Positions 15,501 through 24,041 of a stretch of 28,401 bases of DNA are shown here, piece by piece. The translations under genes and the position numbers were made by a program. Numbering within the stretch: the first letter of the stretch is position 1; each line of letters opens with the position of its first letter. Location: positions 1 through 28,401 of IMG/VR virus record IMGVR_UViG_3300031841_000668, one strand, 5' to 3'. The notes under the pieces are model-generated. The model made no database searches, had not been told where the DNA came from, and saw only the letters and a program-made list of their open reading frames with translations. Source of the stretch: a virus.

Positions 15501-18500
15501 ATGTTTGTGAGGAATCAGTTAATGTATATTCTGTTGCGCTTGCGGATTTAGCACTTAATGTTCCGCTAACTTCTGTATTTAATAAGTGATTATAATTTAA
15601 GTATCTTTTAGTTGAAGTTTGGTTGGTCGTGGAATCATTTTTAACGCCTAATAAAATACCATACCCGCCGCTTTCATCAAATCCTTGTGTGCTATCTAAT
15701 TTTATGAAGAAATCTCCTTTTTCTATGTCGTTAGTAATTATTTTTGGTTCGTTTATCAAATAATCTTTATTGCGGTGAGAGGCATAAGGACTACTTGTGT
15801 TTTCGGGGTTTGAAGTCATCTCCGCCCAATAATTATCTATAAGTGTCGGATAACCCTTTATGGTCGCTACAAAATCTCCTAAGTCTGTTTTACCACCGGC
15901 AAATTGTCCGGTCTTACCACCATTAGCCAAAGTATTCATATTGAAAAATTTAGAACAATCAATGGTTAAGAAAGAGCCGCCTTTATCTTCCCAATCTTGA
16001 TATTGGGATAGGTCTTGGTCGCTTCCTGTTGTTGGGGTGTAAAAACCACCTTTACTATTTATTGTGGTGGAAACAAAATCAGTATCAAGATTAAAATATG
16101 TGTTAGTGGAAACGGCAGATACTTTATGTAATCCATCGTGGCTTCCGGTGTTTATTAAATGAATATAATCATTAGCGAATACCGAGCCGGTATCGGAAGT
16201 CAAGACTCTCAATTTTCCGCCGTTGTCGCTAAGAGAAGATATACTCACTTTATTTTCATAATCTGCCGGTTTTGAGAATGCGCCGTTTGTTGAAGGGTCA
16301 TTGTTTGAATTGATATTCCAAATGTCTATTTCTTCCCCCAATTTTAATTCGGTAAATCTATCGGGCTTCCCGTCTGCATCAGCATCTTGGTCTGTGTAAA
16401 ACATACTTACTTCGTAGTTATCGTTTGTAGGATAAATAAGGCCAAAATCTTCTTTTCTGTATGCGCCGTCTGCATCTGCTTTACCATTGTTTCTCATATC
16501 CGACCAAAGCAACCAAATGTGTTTGTAGTCATTACTTATGTTGCAGACATGGACTTGTGTTGCTATACTAATTCCTACTTCGGAATATGTTGTATTGTGT
16601 GTTTTAGATAGGTAAGATACACCCACTAACCAATAAGTGCCGCCATCATTTACCTTTGCCCGATAAATAAATTTATCGCGTATTCTATTTTTCTCTAACC
16701 TACCTTTGTCGTCTATTTCGCCTATGCCGGAATCCGGTATGGCGTTGAATTGGTCTGATGTAAAATTAACTTGTATTTGGTCTGCATTGGCGGTAGCAGT
16801 AGCACCTAAGTTTGCGGTAGCAGTAGGGCTTTTTTGTATATCCCCGAAGTGATACTGAAACCATAAAGACTTAGGTAAATCTCGCATCCAAACGGCATGA
16901 ACCGCTTTACTGTCTAAATTTTTATCTTGTGCAGTAGGTATCGTATTTGTTATACCCCTGTCCGTTGAGAAAGAGCCTCTATCATCTCCGCTTTTTAACC
17001 CTGTGTCGCTTGTATATGTTCCAAATTCAGCCCCAACATCTGTATATTTTGTGAAGGTATCAGCAACCCAAATGTGAGGTTGGGTATTGTATGTCGAATA
17101 ATAATTCCAAATTTTAGTAACCTTTTTTATTTTGTGCAAACCGGCCAATGCTTGTGGTGTTATCTCCCTGCTTGATTTAGTGCCTGTTGTTGATAAATCA
17201 TAATTAGAAATATAAATTGTATCATTTGGTAGCAATTGTGGGTCTGCATCAAACGCTATTACTAAATTTTCACTTAGAGGGTCATTTGCTGTGGGGTAAG
17301 AATCTATTTCATCATAATATTCATGAGTAAGGGTAAGCGGTTTTGTTATCCTAACAAATTTACCTTGACCTGCGTATAAAATTTTAGCGGATTCGGAAAC
17401 ATAACTCGGATTATCAATCGTTACAAATGAATTACCGTTTTCTGTTCCCGAACCAAAAGATTGAACCGTAGCATTACCTATTGTCGGTCCATTATGATTT
17501 GTGGAATCTGTTATCTTAAATGTATCACCCGAAGAAAAAGATACTGTTCCGTTGAATAGTATTTTAGTCATAGAAGTCGGGCTTGGTGCATTACTCCATT
17601 CTTGTCCGAATCCTAAAATACCTACACCTTCATATTCAGTTTCTATATCATTAGGTCCGTAGTCTGTATTTTCGTTATTATACATTTGGATGGGGTGAGC
17701 CGAATTTAATTGTAGTCTTTGGTTTTTTAATTCTTTGTAATCGTCGTCAACATCAAATCCTACTGAATTATCCAATGTTTTTAGGGGGGTTGCGCCGAGA
17801 TTCATTATGCTTCTCATACCTTGTGCGTCATACAACCAATACGGCGTTTGTGATTCGTCTTCATTTAATCCTTTTTGCCCTACTTCCCATAATGGGATTT
17901 GTCTATCAAGTAAAGAAGTCATGTCCGTTGCTTTTAACTCGATTCTTCTATCTTTGATTTCTTGTTGAATTTTCATATCTTCAACAACACCCATCCATGT
18001 TGGTCTATCTATCGTATGTGTTTCGTTTGTAAATCCTCTTGTGGGGTTTGTAAATAATAATAAGTAAATATCTGAGATACTTGAGCGATTGAAAAGAGAT
18101 ATTAAGTTGTGCGAGTAATCGGAAGAAGAATCACCGATTGTCGCAAGCCCCCATTCTTTAGCGGGTTCATCTGATAACTTTACAGACAAAGATGATAAAC
18201 CATTTACCGGTTGTATCATTTTCATTTCTTCTAATGGCGGCAATTCCCTACCGTCTGGATGGTCTGTTAGCGGCCTATACATAGCGGCTCGGTCGAGCAT
18301 CAAAACACAATTTACATTTGTTTGTGATGATGCCGGTTTGACTTCCATTTCCCAACCATACATATTAGCCGGTGTCGCGCTCGTCAAAGCATAGCCGGAT
18401 GAATACGAACCGCCGAGAGAATTTGTTGAAGTTATTTCTGTTCCGTCTTGATAAACCTTAAATTTACTGTTGGTATAATCAAGGACAAAATCAAGGTCAA

Positions 18501-19524
18501 TCCAATGCGTTACTTCGTTTGTTTCTGTGGTGCTATCTCCATACTTGAACGGGTGAGTATCATAAGAAGAAAGGTCAATCTCCCATTGGACTTTCGGTGT
18601 TCCGGTTAGTCCATCTTCAAGGTCTGTTCCCGCACCGCTTGTGTAGCCGAATTTGACCGTAGCGGTTGGCGTTAATTTACCTTCGCTCGCAGTAGCCCCG
18701 CTATATGCTCGCACCGCAAATCTAACTGTAAATACATCATCATCACCAACGCTGTTCAACGAACCGTCATAAGCGATAGAAGGGATTGTCGCACCCTTTG
18801 ACGAATCGCTCGTATGGAATGACTGCACTACAAGGAATGGTTGCCCCGATGGTGATTTAACGGGCTGAAATACATTTCGTGGGCTTTCGACTGTGCCGCC
18901 GTCTTTGTGTGCGTATTCTGTCGTTTCTCCCATCCAAACGCCAGCAAGATGCGCTCGCTGAACAAACCCTGCCGTTTGGGTATGCACACCGGAATTTTTG
19001 TTTGTGTCGTAATTTGCTACCGTGTAATTATTCATGGTGGCTCGACCAAAGGTTGAATCATCATCACCGAGAGGAATAATGTATTTTCCTAACGAATCAT
19101 GCCCGTTAGAAAAAAGAAGGTAAGCATCACTACCGCTTGCATCGAATCGCCATTTGTTGCCGACATTCCCATCGGGATATTGTAGTTGCGCTCGCCCTTC
19201 GTATTCGCTGGCTTTTTGTCGTGTGGTATCAAGAGATAGCCATTCAAATGTTCCGCGATTAGACAATTCTTTGGTTTCATCCGATGAACCAATTAAAGCA
19301 GTATTATACCCATTATTTTTATTTATTTCGTTGTTAGACCAACGGTAGCGAGGATTTAGAATGGCCTCGCCGTTCATGGGATTTCCATAATGTGATTTGT
19401 TTATGTCGTATGCGGCGGTAGCCGATGGGATATTGTCGTCATTGGCTATGGCTCTCGCACTTGCGAAGTCATCGTAATAGGTTGCTAACCAAGCACCGTA
19501 TTTACTATTGACTGTTCTTACCAT
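12541..19524 (-). CDS. Giant baseplate hub / adhesin protein (2327 aa)
   Basis: Probable tail-tip hub carrying host-recognition domains. Residues about 225-415 have a LamG/concanavalin-like strand pattern (W-I-D-L-D-F-V-L-D-Y then K-V-Y-Q-D-G-T). Residues about 430-580 look like the first part of a tail hub (M-G-V-V-E-D... K-D-R-R-I-E-L-K-A-T-D). A roughly 900-residue beta-rich insert follows, including an Asp-rich D-A-D-A-D-G-K-P-D calcium-type loop. Hub-like sequence resumes at about 1490-1715, with an A-L-A-L-A-K-K helix near 1678. Another beta domain lies before about 2010, then a Ser/Gly/Asn-rich linker (about 2058-2110) and a C-terminal beta domain. Its position directly after the tape measure supports a hub. 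Domain edges are estimates from sequence pattern. Four bases separate it from the tape measure gene. Confidence 0.75.
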   Translation of the reverse strand: MVRTVNSKYGAWLATYYDDFASARAIANDDNIPSATAAYDINKSHYGNPMNGEAILNPRYRWSNNEINKNNGYNTALIGSSDETKELSNRGTFEWLSLDTTRQKASEYEGRAQLQYPDGNVGNKWRFDASGSDAYLLFSNGHDSLGKYIIPLGDDDSTFGRATMNNYTVANYDTNKNSGVHTQTAGFVQRAHLAGVWMGETTEYAHKDGGTVESPRNVFQPVKSPSGQPFLVVQSFHTSDSSKGATIPSIAYDGSLNSVGDDDVFTVRFAVRAYSGATASEGKLTPTATVKFGYTSGAGTDLEDGLTGTPKVQWEIDLSSYDTHPFKYGDSTTETNEVTHWIDLDFVLDYTNSKFKVYQDGTEITSTNSLGGSYSSGYALTSATPANMYGWEMEVKPASSQTNVNCVLMLDRAAMYRPLTDHPDGRELPPLEEMKMIQPVNGLSSLSVKLSDEPAKEWGLATIGDSSSDYSHNLISLFNRSSISDIYLLLFTNPTRGFTNETHTIDRPTWMGVVEDMKIQQEIKDRRIELKATDMTSLLDRQIPLWEVGQKGLNEDESQTPYWLYDAQGMRSIMNLGATPLKTLDNSVGFDVDDDYKELKNQRLQLNSAHPIQMYNNENTDYGPNDIETEYEGVGILGFGQEWSNAPSPTSMTKILFNGTVSFSSGDTFKITDSTNHNGPTIGNATVQSFGSGTENGNSFVTIDNPSYVSESAKILYAGQGKFVRITKPLTLTHEYYDEIDSYPTANDPLSENLVIAFDADPQLLPNDTIYISNYDLSTTGTKSSREITPQALAGLHKIKKVTKIWNYYSTYNTQPHIWVADTFTKYTDVGAEFGTYTSDTGLKSGDDRGSFSTDRGITNTIPTAQDKNLDSKAVHAVWMRDLPKSLWFQYHFGDIQKSPTATANLGATATANADQIQVNFTSDQFNAIPDSGIGEIDDKGRLEKNRIRDKFIYRAKVNDGGTYWLVGVSYLSKTHNTTYSEVGISIATQVHVCNISNDYKHIWLLWSDMRNNGKADADGAYRKEDFGLIYPTNDNYEVSMFYTDQDADADGKPDRFTELKLGEEIDIWNINSNNDPSTNGAFSKPADYENKVSISSLSDNGGKLRVLTSDTGSVFANDYIHLINTGSHDGLHKVSAVSTNTYFNLDTDFVSTTINSKGGFYTPTTGSDQDLSQYQDWEDKGGSFLTIDCSKFFNMNTLANGGKTGQFAGGKTDLGDFVATIKGYPTLIDNYWAEMTSNPENTSSPYASHRNKDYLINEPKIITNDIEKGDFFIKLDSTQGFDESGGYGILLGVKNDSTTNQTSTKRYLNYNHLLNTEVSGTLSAKSASATEYTLTDSSQTFQTKGVKAGMLIENTTTALTNYTQTIAGVTYTMKRLFRIKSVDSETQLTVQLMYYLSSEFGPAGTSAYPIGLHDLSSVRNLTAGEQALWGSTDNYSIPIQLSGVSTFDVPEDYALSPSELVNKVAEAYFNLTESDHHITTSFSTSSFDTIQISTTLSPLFLLRLMMDIDGFVRSPNMGSYWDSDKFRLLWNAGLMQTWMPQTRLSVVFDINNVPITTNMTTYNDKTSNDSYGSIVDSRGKTLRETIKRIKEGSGVGYSNGLATTFSYLAGKDGRIEYRPKYNSGHDLSRDNIKINSLKTNIAGQISHVRLYYRNGQSFVDYPEAALTDTTRWKILEYPEVSGDLEALALAKKTYNSLKESRLSVKASPIRDTSTDDIMLTHGRYGYIADPYRAIQGYNNAVAGGSSWTSLAAGGAPFTGMSNALNGNLKTSTDIYNRYGNSASAVAASTVNYDDNYYFYGANSLAHAVQIVHVPSKCPLVSGTTGEELRVAVHLSGGTTIDDAQFTIGLYDYSYSTSSSAKGGGAPTMVASLATGGYEKVDAVQSGFYEIKVPDSYDNTNVLNDGSIVISFNADYCRALLRHRCGDPTHANILKNAHDITGITSFGSPYNTNSIFPLGMRKYTEMSSFADDRTEWYAPRVHITYDYNYVPATYVKYTDAGLGLNDETMVIRRIDWSVKGRNIEEVNLELERDESLSAGGITSYLFPTFPANSKIPRNTTPESSSSGQDGAIIPTDEPIGEGSDNNDKNPVGGGNAGSGDRGAGNGSQYSPTVSINQFNPNFVSRVKGRMAMDGDKFAPQGEFGILGGARPSVAASSMRSIGGLEYFIPTEGAASKTPEGISLSAGNFSVDTSSSVLSEIKGVFTVGSDVITDEIGLQVKLSHGALSKYSKTATLYAEIKCVETDTNITKAISINSGIENKTYSIIPSESLSGASTKGNTLEVKLYRKYGEGDDDSNSAIRISEVMINQRKSAFPSANQSKEFSQFE

Positions 19525-19528
19525 ATCA

Positions 19529-22465
19529 TCACAAATTTATATTGGAGAGGTTTATGTCTCTTGCGACCGCTTCGCTCTCTATCGCATCAAGAATGATGTT
19601 AGCCATCTCTCTTGTAGTCATGCCGTTAAAATTATTAGTCTGTATAACTTCTGTGTTGGCTATGAATGTTTCAACGCCTTGTTGTTGAATCTGTTTTACT
19701 AATGCACCCTGCACATTACCGGCTTTGAATCCAAAGAACATTTCTTCTCGACTGTTGTTGAATTTTTCTTGTGCATCAGTCGCTTGATTTAATCCATTAG
19801 TATAACTATCCACCCATCCTGTATCAAAAGTAGGCACTTCCATATCTGCAAAATTTTCCATGTTAGTCATAGTATCTTCCATCTCTAAATTAAACGGCAA
19901 TAATTTTTTTGCCGCCGCCATAGCCGCACCCGCTAAAAAAACAAGAGCAAGACCTATACCTGTTAAACCAGCAATACCAATCATTGTTAAAAATACAGCC
20001 TGTAATGCCGCCGCTAAACTTGTTGCACCTGCGGTGGCGGCAAATTCACTTGTCGTCAAAGTTATGTTAGCCAATGCAAGTGAACCCGCCGCTATAATAG
20101 CCGACCCCATAGCCTTCAATTTAACTCCAAGAGCGGTAATAGAAGCCCATAAAGAGGTCCAAAAACCCTGTTCGCTTGCCGCCGCCGCAAAATTAGTAAC
20201 GGCGAGATAAGTATTTTTAATAGCGTTACCAATAAGCAAACCTCCTTTTGCAGTTAATAAACCGATAGTTAATACCATTTGACTTATCATCGGTGCAAAG
20301 GAAGCCGCTAACATTATCATAGCGACCATCATAATTTCTGAATTGTTCGCAAATTCTATTTGTTTAGGGAGTAAATAATTTATGTTTTCCCCAACAACCA
20401 TCAACACCATAGACAGAATCATAGCCACACCACTAAAGGCCATCGAAGCCGATACCGTTCCGCTCAAAGCGTGTTGGTTTCCGGTTAAGATTGCGCCTTG
20501 TTCTCTTAACTCGGCATTCATTTGGTCTATTTCGGCGGTAAGTCTTTCCTGTAACAAGACTAAATCTTTAGTGTGGTGGGCTATTAAATCAACCAATGTT
20601 AAATGCTCTTTTTCTAAAGCGTTTATTTTTTTCATTGTTCCGGCTTCTGCATTCTTTGTATTGAGTATTTGCTTTTCTATTTCTTTTTCAAGATTTTTAA
20701 TGTCCTTATTTACCGCAGTTAATTTGTTCATTGTTTTTTGTTTTTTCGCTCTTTTCTGTATTTCAAAATTGGTTTGTTTTTCTATTAACAAATTTAATTG
20801 TTTTTGTTTTATCTCAACACTATTTTTCTTTAGTCTATCGTCTAACATTTTATTTCTTATCACACTTGTTCTTGCGTTTATTTGCGCTAACTTCGCAGAA
20901 GCCTCTTGCTTCAAATTATTTATCGTCAATTTTTTCGCTCTCAAATCTTCTTGAGCGAGAGTAACTGCATTGTTTGTTTGTTGCCCCATAATAAACGCTA
21001 TTTGTTCTCCGTTAATCGCCCTCATAACCTGTCTGAAACCGGATAGCGCAATTGAAGCGGCATAGATGTTTAGGTATAATTGGAAGAACGGTGCATAGAT
21101 ATTCATTATCACAAGTCTTGCTTCGTATAATTCTTCTAAGAACCCACCTATTATTGTTCCTTCAAATGCACCTATGATACCCTCTATGGCGATAAGCATA
21201 TCCTCTTGTGCTTGAAGGGCGGCTAACTGTGCAGGTAGCAAACGCTCACCGATTGCGGCTTGTAAATTTGTAATCCTTGCTTCTGTCTGTTCTATTTGGA
21301 AAGCGGTATTGGCGAATAGGTCAGCAAGATAACCTGCGGCCTCTCCGTTTTCTTCCATTACTTTTCCGCTTTGCTCTTGAGCCTCATTGTAAAGCATATT
21401 TGCTCTTTCAAGGTCTTGCATCAAAAGAAGCAAACGAGCATAATGTCTGTTACCGGCCATAGTCTGTGCGAGAGCCTGTTGTTGTTGGTCGTTCATTTGA
21501 TTAAATGCTGGTGATAAATCATTGAGAATCTGTTGCATCGGCCTTAATTCGCCGTTTGCATTGTGTGTTGCTACGCCTAAATCTCTCAAGGCTTGTCCTG
21601 CACCGTTAATATCACCACCGACTCTTGCGTAAGTAAATCTGAGAGCCGTTCCCGCAGTTTCAGCACGAATACCACGCTCAATCAATGTCGCCGTCATAGC
21701 GGCCATAAACCCTATGTCTTCTCCGGCTAATCTTGCTACACCACCAAAATGATTCATGGCTTCGATAATTTCCGGCATACGAGCCGCCGACCTATCTTCA
21801 ACGCTGTTTAGTTGGTTTAGTGTATTGGCTACAGATGCAGTTACTACATCTCTTTGTTCCATCGAGGATAATAGAGCGAATTGAGCCTGTGTTAAATCGC
21901 CTGTTACAAGAGCATTCTGTTGCATTAGAGAAATTAAAGCCTGTTGTGCTTCTGCACCGCCCATATCACCAACGAATCCGAGAGCCAATCCACCCCTTGT
22001 TAGTGGCTCGACAACACCCGGACCGTAAAGAGCCTGTAATTGCGCCGCCCTACCACCTGCGGCTAATGCCTCATCACCTACGAAACCAAATTCAGCACCA
22101 ATAGCCCTAACACTTTGGGCCATATCATCTAATTGATTTGTGGTAACAACGGTAGTATCAAAGAACTTCTCAAATTCAATGGTCGCAATCTCGACTTCTC
22201 TCGCAATAGGAATAACCGCTTGTTCTATTTCGATTATTTGTTGGTTTAACTCTTGTGCGCTTTCTAACACACCGGAAAGGGCATCAACAAAAAGACCTTG
22301 AAGTGCTATGGATGCGGCTTCCGCATCGTGAATAAGTCTGCTCGCTTGGAATGTTCCTACGAGGTTAAAGAATAACCGAGAAACACCACCACGAAGGACT
22401 ATCATGGCTACTGCCGCAGTAGCCATAACCCAAATTGGAGAAAAGAAAAGGACCGGTTCTATCAT
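19529..22465 (-). CDS. Tail tape measure protein (978 aa)
   Basis: Sets tail length and passes into the tail tube. It has the features of TP901-type tape measures: a hydrophobic N-terminal segment, long alanine/glutamine-rich helices (about residues 45-420) including the G-x-x-A-x-x-A-G-T-A-L-R tape-measure signature region, a coiled coil near 510-670 (K/Q/E-rich, many I and L), and three hydrophobic segments at about 685-710, 720-765 and 845-880 that may insert in the host membrane. At the usual 1.5 angstrom per residue it would give a tail of very roughly 150 nm. The ATG overlaps the end of the upstream chaperone ORF by 4 bp. It follows the G/GT pair exactly as in siphoviruses. Confidence 0.93.
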   Translation of the reverse strand: MIEPVLFFSPIWVMATAAVAMIVLRGGVSRLFFNLVGTFQASRLIHDAEAASIALQGLFVDALSGVLESAQELNQQIIEIEQAVIPIAREVEIATIEFEKFFDTTVVTTNQLDDMAQSVRAIGAEFGFVGDEALAAGGRAAQLQALYGPGVVEPLTRGGLALGFVGDMGGAEAQQALISLMQQNALVTGDLTQAQFALLSSMEQRDVVTASVANTLNQLNSVEDRSAARMPEIIEAMNHFGGVARLAGEDIGFMAAMTATLIERGIRAETAGTALRFTYARVGGDINGAGQALRDLGVATHNANGELRPMQQILNDLSPAFNQMNDQQQQALAQTMAGNRHYARLLLLMQDLERANMLYNEAQEQSGKVMEENGEAAGYLADLFANTAFQIEQTEARITNLQAAIGERLLPAQLAALQAQEDMLIAIEGIIGAFEGTIIGGFLEELYEARLVIMNIYAPFFQLYLNIYAASIALSGFRQVMRAINGEQIAFIMGQQTNNAVTLAQEDLRAKKLTINNLKQEASAKLAQINARTSVIRNKMLDDRLKKNSVEIKQKQLNLLIEKQTNFEIQKRAKKQKTMNKLTAVNKDIKNLEKEIEKQILNTKNAEAGTMKKINALEKEHLTLVDLIAHHTKDLVLLQERLTAEIDQMNAELREQGAILTGNQHALSGTVSASMAFSGVAMILSMVLMVVGENINYLLPKQIEFANNSEIMMVAMIMLAASFAPMISQMVLTIGLLTAKGGLLIGNAIKNTYLAVTNFAAAASEQGFWTSLWASITALGVKLKAMGSAIIAAGSLALANITLTTSEFAATAGATSLAAALQAVFLTMIGIAGLTGIGLALVFLAGAAMAAAKKLLPFNLEMEDTMTNMENFADMEVPTFDTGWVDSYTNGLNQATDAQEKFNNSREEMFFGFKAGNVQGALVKQIQQQGVETFIANTEVIQTNNFNGMTTREMANIILDAIESEAVARDINLSNINL

Positions 22466-22776
22466 TCACCCACGCTCTCACTATTTGCGGCCTTAATCGG
22501 AACACCGCTTTCGCTCATCATTTGAAATAAATCACGGTTGTTATTTATGCGTTTGCGTTCCTCTCTCCTGCGGTCGCGCCTTGCTACGGCTTTCTTAGCC
22601 GCCGCAGAACCTTTTGCGCTTTCTGATGCTTCGTTTATTCTCTCGCTCATTTCAGCCGCTACGAGCAAGTCTAAATTGAGGCTTTGCATACCGCCTTCTT
22701 CTTGGTATCTCCAAAAAAAATCTGAGGCCGTTTGGCCCTTAAACGCCATACACAAAGTTGGGGCGGCGTGGGCCAC
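22462..22776 (-). CDS. Tail assembly chaperone T part, reached by -1 frameshift
   Basis: Downstream half of a G/GT-type tail assembly chaperone. The frame can start at GTG (22776) but has no ribosome-binding site of its own, and the frame is open upstream through the slippery site of the preceding gene. A -1 slip would join it to the 23129-22776 protein, giving a fusion of about 222 aa with a junction of L-G-V-V-A-H. The protein has an N-terminal segment like other T parts (A-F-K-G-Q-T-A-S-D-F-F-W) and a basic helical middle (A-A-A-K-K-A-V-A-R-R-D-R-R). Its ATG-type alternative at residue 10 cannot be ruled out. The end overlaps the tape measure start by 4 bp. Confidence 0.75.
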   Translation of the reverse strand: MAHAAPTLCMAFKGQTASDFFWRYQEEGGMQSLNLDLLVAAEMSERINEASESAKGSAAAKKAVARRDRRREERKRINNNRDLFQMMSESGVPIKAANSESVGE

Positions 22777-22788
22777 TACTCCAAAGGG
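22733..22788 (-). promoter_or_regulatory. Programmed -1 ribosomal frameshift signal
   Basis: On the minus strand the slippery heptamer C CCT TTG (22788-22782, pattern X XXY YYZ) sits in the frame of the G-type ORF, two codons before its TAG. A 6-nt spacer (GAGTAG, 22781-22776) leads to a stem: 22775-22770 TGGCCC pairs with 22738-22733 GGGCCA, and 22769-22765 ACGCC pairs with 22747-22743 GGCGT. The loop is 17 nt and a 4-nt bulge (TTAA) separates the two stem parts. Heptamer, spacing and stem match the known design of -1 frameshift signals such as lambda G/GT. Confidence 0.85.
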
Positions 22789-23129
22789 GGCGCACCTTCC
22801 GGTGCTATGGTTTCATCCCCTCTAACAAAGGCTAAAACGCGGAGTAATTCTTCTGTGTTTAAATCATTGATTGTAACATCTTCTGATAGAATACAGTTAG
22901 GAAGCCACGCATCTATTTGGTCGGCTATTCCACACCCTGCTTTATCGAGGGCATCTGAAAATTCTAATTGTTGGTCTTCGGACCATGAGGAAGGTTCGCC
23001 AAAGTGCCTAAAATCTCTTAGGACTCTTGCTTGCTTACTCTCAAGCCTAATCTTTTCAACACCCGATGCTTGACGCACAAGTATTTTTCTTTCATCGTTC
23101 AATTCAATTTCCTTTTGCAGAACCGGCAC
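22776..23129 (-). CDS. Tail assembly chaperone, G-type
   Basis: Small tail assembly chaperone that, together with its frameshifted longer form, is expected to coat the tape measure during tail assembly. It is 117 aa, acidic at the end, with a beta-type start (P-V-L-Q-K-E-I-E-L) and helices after residue 25, consistent with G-type chaperones but without a unique motif; position between tail tube and tape measure and the frameshift signal are the main support. I start at GTG 23129 because GGTGA precedes it by six bases, the spacing common here. An in-frame GTG at 23135 would put that site against the start codon. It overlaps the small basic gene upstream. Confidence 0.8.
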   Translation of the reverse strand: MPVLQKEIELNDERKILVRQASGVEKIRLESKQARVLRDFRHFGEPSSWSEDQQLEFSDALDKAGCGIADQIDAWLPNCILSEDVTINDLNTEELLRVLAFVRGDETIAPEGAPPLE

Positions 23130-23277
23130 TTTCACTCACCTTCGCTTTCTTTTTCTTTGGTGCGGCCTTCTTAGCCGCCTTTTTCACTACTTTTGGTTCA
23201 ACCAAAACATCTTTGACTCGGCCATTGATAACTTTCTTTTCCCAAAGGCCGTGTTCGTCTTCATATCTTTCAGTCAT
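23104..23277 (-). CDS. Small Lys/Ala-rich protein (57 aa)
   Basis: A short gene, not recognised. The first 30 residues are mixed and fairly acidic; the following 16 (about 31-46) are nearly all Lys, Ala and Pro, like a histone-type tail. The ATG (23277) is preceded by GGTGA, six bases away. Its end overlaps the chaperone gene by about 26 bp. It may be a structural accessory or DNA/RNA-contact peptide; there is no direct evidence for either. Confidence 0.65.
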   Translation of the reverse strand: MTERYEDEHGLWEKKVINGRVKDVLVEPKVVKKAAKKAAPKKKKAKVSESAGSAKGN

Positions 23278-23288
23278 TTATCTCACCA

Positions 23289-23480
23289 TCATTGGTCTTC
23301 GTATGTTACATTGATAACGATACGATTTGAATTTTTGTTTCTCATGTAGTCAATACTAACTACATCATCACCCGCAACAAGTGTGCGTAAAAAAGTCTGT
23401 AAATCTGTGTTTGCAGACTCAATAGTAGTCTTAATCTCATGCACCGTCATTTTGGCGGGGTTTGCGATTGTATGACTCAT
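23289..23480 (-). CDS. Small hypothetical tail-region protein (63 aa)
   Basis: Not recognised. It reads as a helix (residues 12-40) followed by two beta strands (V-V-S-I-D-Y and R-I-V-I-N-V-T-Y). The ATG at 23480 has GGTGA seven bases upstream and overlaps the previous gene's stop by ATGA. Position between tail tube and chaperone suggests a virion or assembly role. Confidence 0.65.
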   Translation of the reverse strand: MSHTIANPAKMTVHEIKTTIESANTDLQTFLRTLVAGDDVVSIDYMRNKNSNRIVINVTYEDQ

Positions 23481-23632
23481 TTACTATTCACCTTTTTTAT
23501 TTCATCTTGGTTACCGACCCACCTTCTCATGTCCGGCCCTACTCCTATAAGTCCTTCCGGCCATGTTTTAGGTGATACTTTACCTGCTTCCTTACACATT
23601 TTTTGAAGTCTTTTCAAGTCTTGTCTAACCAT
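23477..23632 (-). CDS. Small basic hypothetical protein (51 aa)
   Basis: Not recognised. It is short and basic, with an amphipathic Lys/Arg helix at the start, then a Pro/Gly/Trp-rich segment (K-T-W-P-E-G-L-I-G-V-G-P). I start at ATG 23632, with GGAGTAG upstream; a longer reading would run back into the preceding gene. It ends with an ATGA overlap onto the next gene. Confidence 0.6.
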   Translation of the reverse strand: MVRQDLKRLQKMCKEAGKVSPKTWPEGLIGVGPDMRRWVGNQDEIKKVNSK

Positions 23633-23639
23633 ATTTACA

Positions 23640-24029
23640 CTACTCCGCAACACAAAGAACGAAATCACAAGCGGCAGTATCGGCTTGAAGTGTAATGTGA
23701 GTAAGTGCGGTTTGGTCTGCGTCAAACCTAATACAAAATACGCTTGACGGTGCAATTTTCAAAGCGCACAAATCACTACCACTTGCGGCTTCTTGTAATG
23801 TAAGAGTTACAAAATTTGAAGAATCTCTATTTTCAAAATAAATACCGTCTGCTTGTGCTACGCCGTAATCAGACATAACATATTGCACCGAACTTGTGCC
23901 TATGTTACCTTCAATCTTAAACGCATCACCCGATGTAAAAGATTTATTTCCGCTTGCTTCGGAAAACCCGTTAGCACCATCACCGCCCGCTTGGGTAAAT
24001 GTTGCCGATATAGTATTATTTCTCGCCAT
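23640..24029 (-). CDS. Beta-rich small structural protein (129 aa)
   Basis: Probable minor virion protein. It is composed almost wholly of strands and short turns, without membrane segments; the motif G-I-Y-F-E-N-R and later I-R-F-D-A-D resemble small phage beta-sandwich proteins that decorate heads or tails. It lies directly behind the tail tube gene (12-bp gap). The ATG at 24029 has GGTGA six bases upstream. The exact role is not fixed. Confidence 0.6.
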   Translation of the reverse strand: MARNNTISATFTQAGGDGANGFSEASGNKSFTSGDAFKIEGNIGTSSVQYVMSDYGVAQADGIYFENRDSSNFVTLTLQEAASGSDLCALKIAPSSVFCIRFDADQTALTHITLQADTAACDFVLCVAE

Positions 24030-24041
24030 TTTTAATCACCA

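Noticed and set aside
16790-16826. Tandem 13-bp direct repeat (gcggtagcagtag)
   Set aside because: It lies in coding sequence for an Ala-Thr-rich stretch (ATANLGATATAN), so it is low-complexity codon repetition and not a functional repeat.
20382-20954. A 190-aa open frame on the plus strand within the tape measure gene
   Set aside because: It is the complement of the coiled-coil and hydrophobic part of the tape measure. The Phe/Ser/Cys-rich product is the typical shadow of a Lys/Glu-rich gene and has no ribosome-binding site.
22462-22776. Independent translation of the T-part ORF from GTG 22776
   Set aside because: No ribosome-binding site, and the frame is open through a slippery site with correct spacing and stem. 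Frameshift expression fits better.
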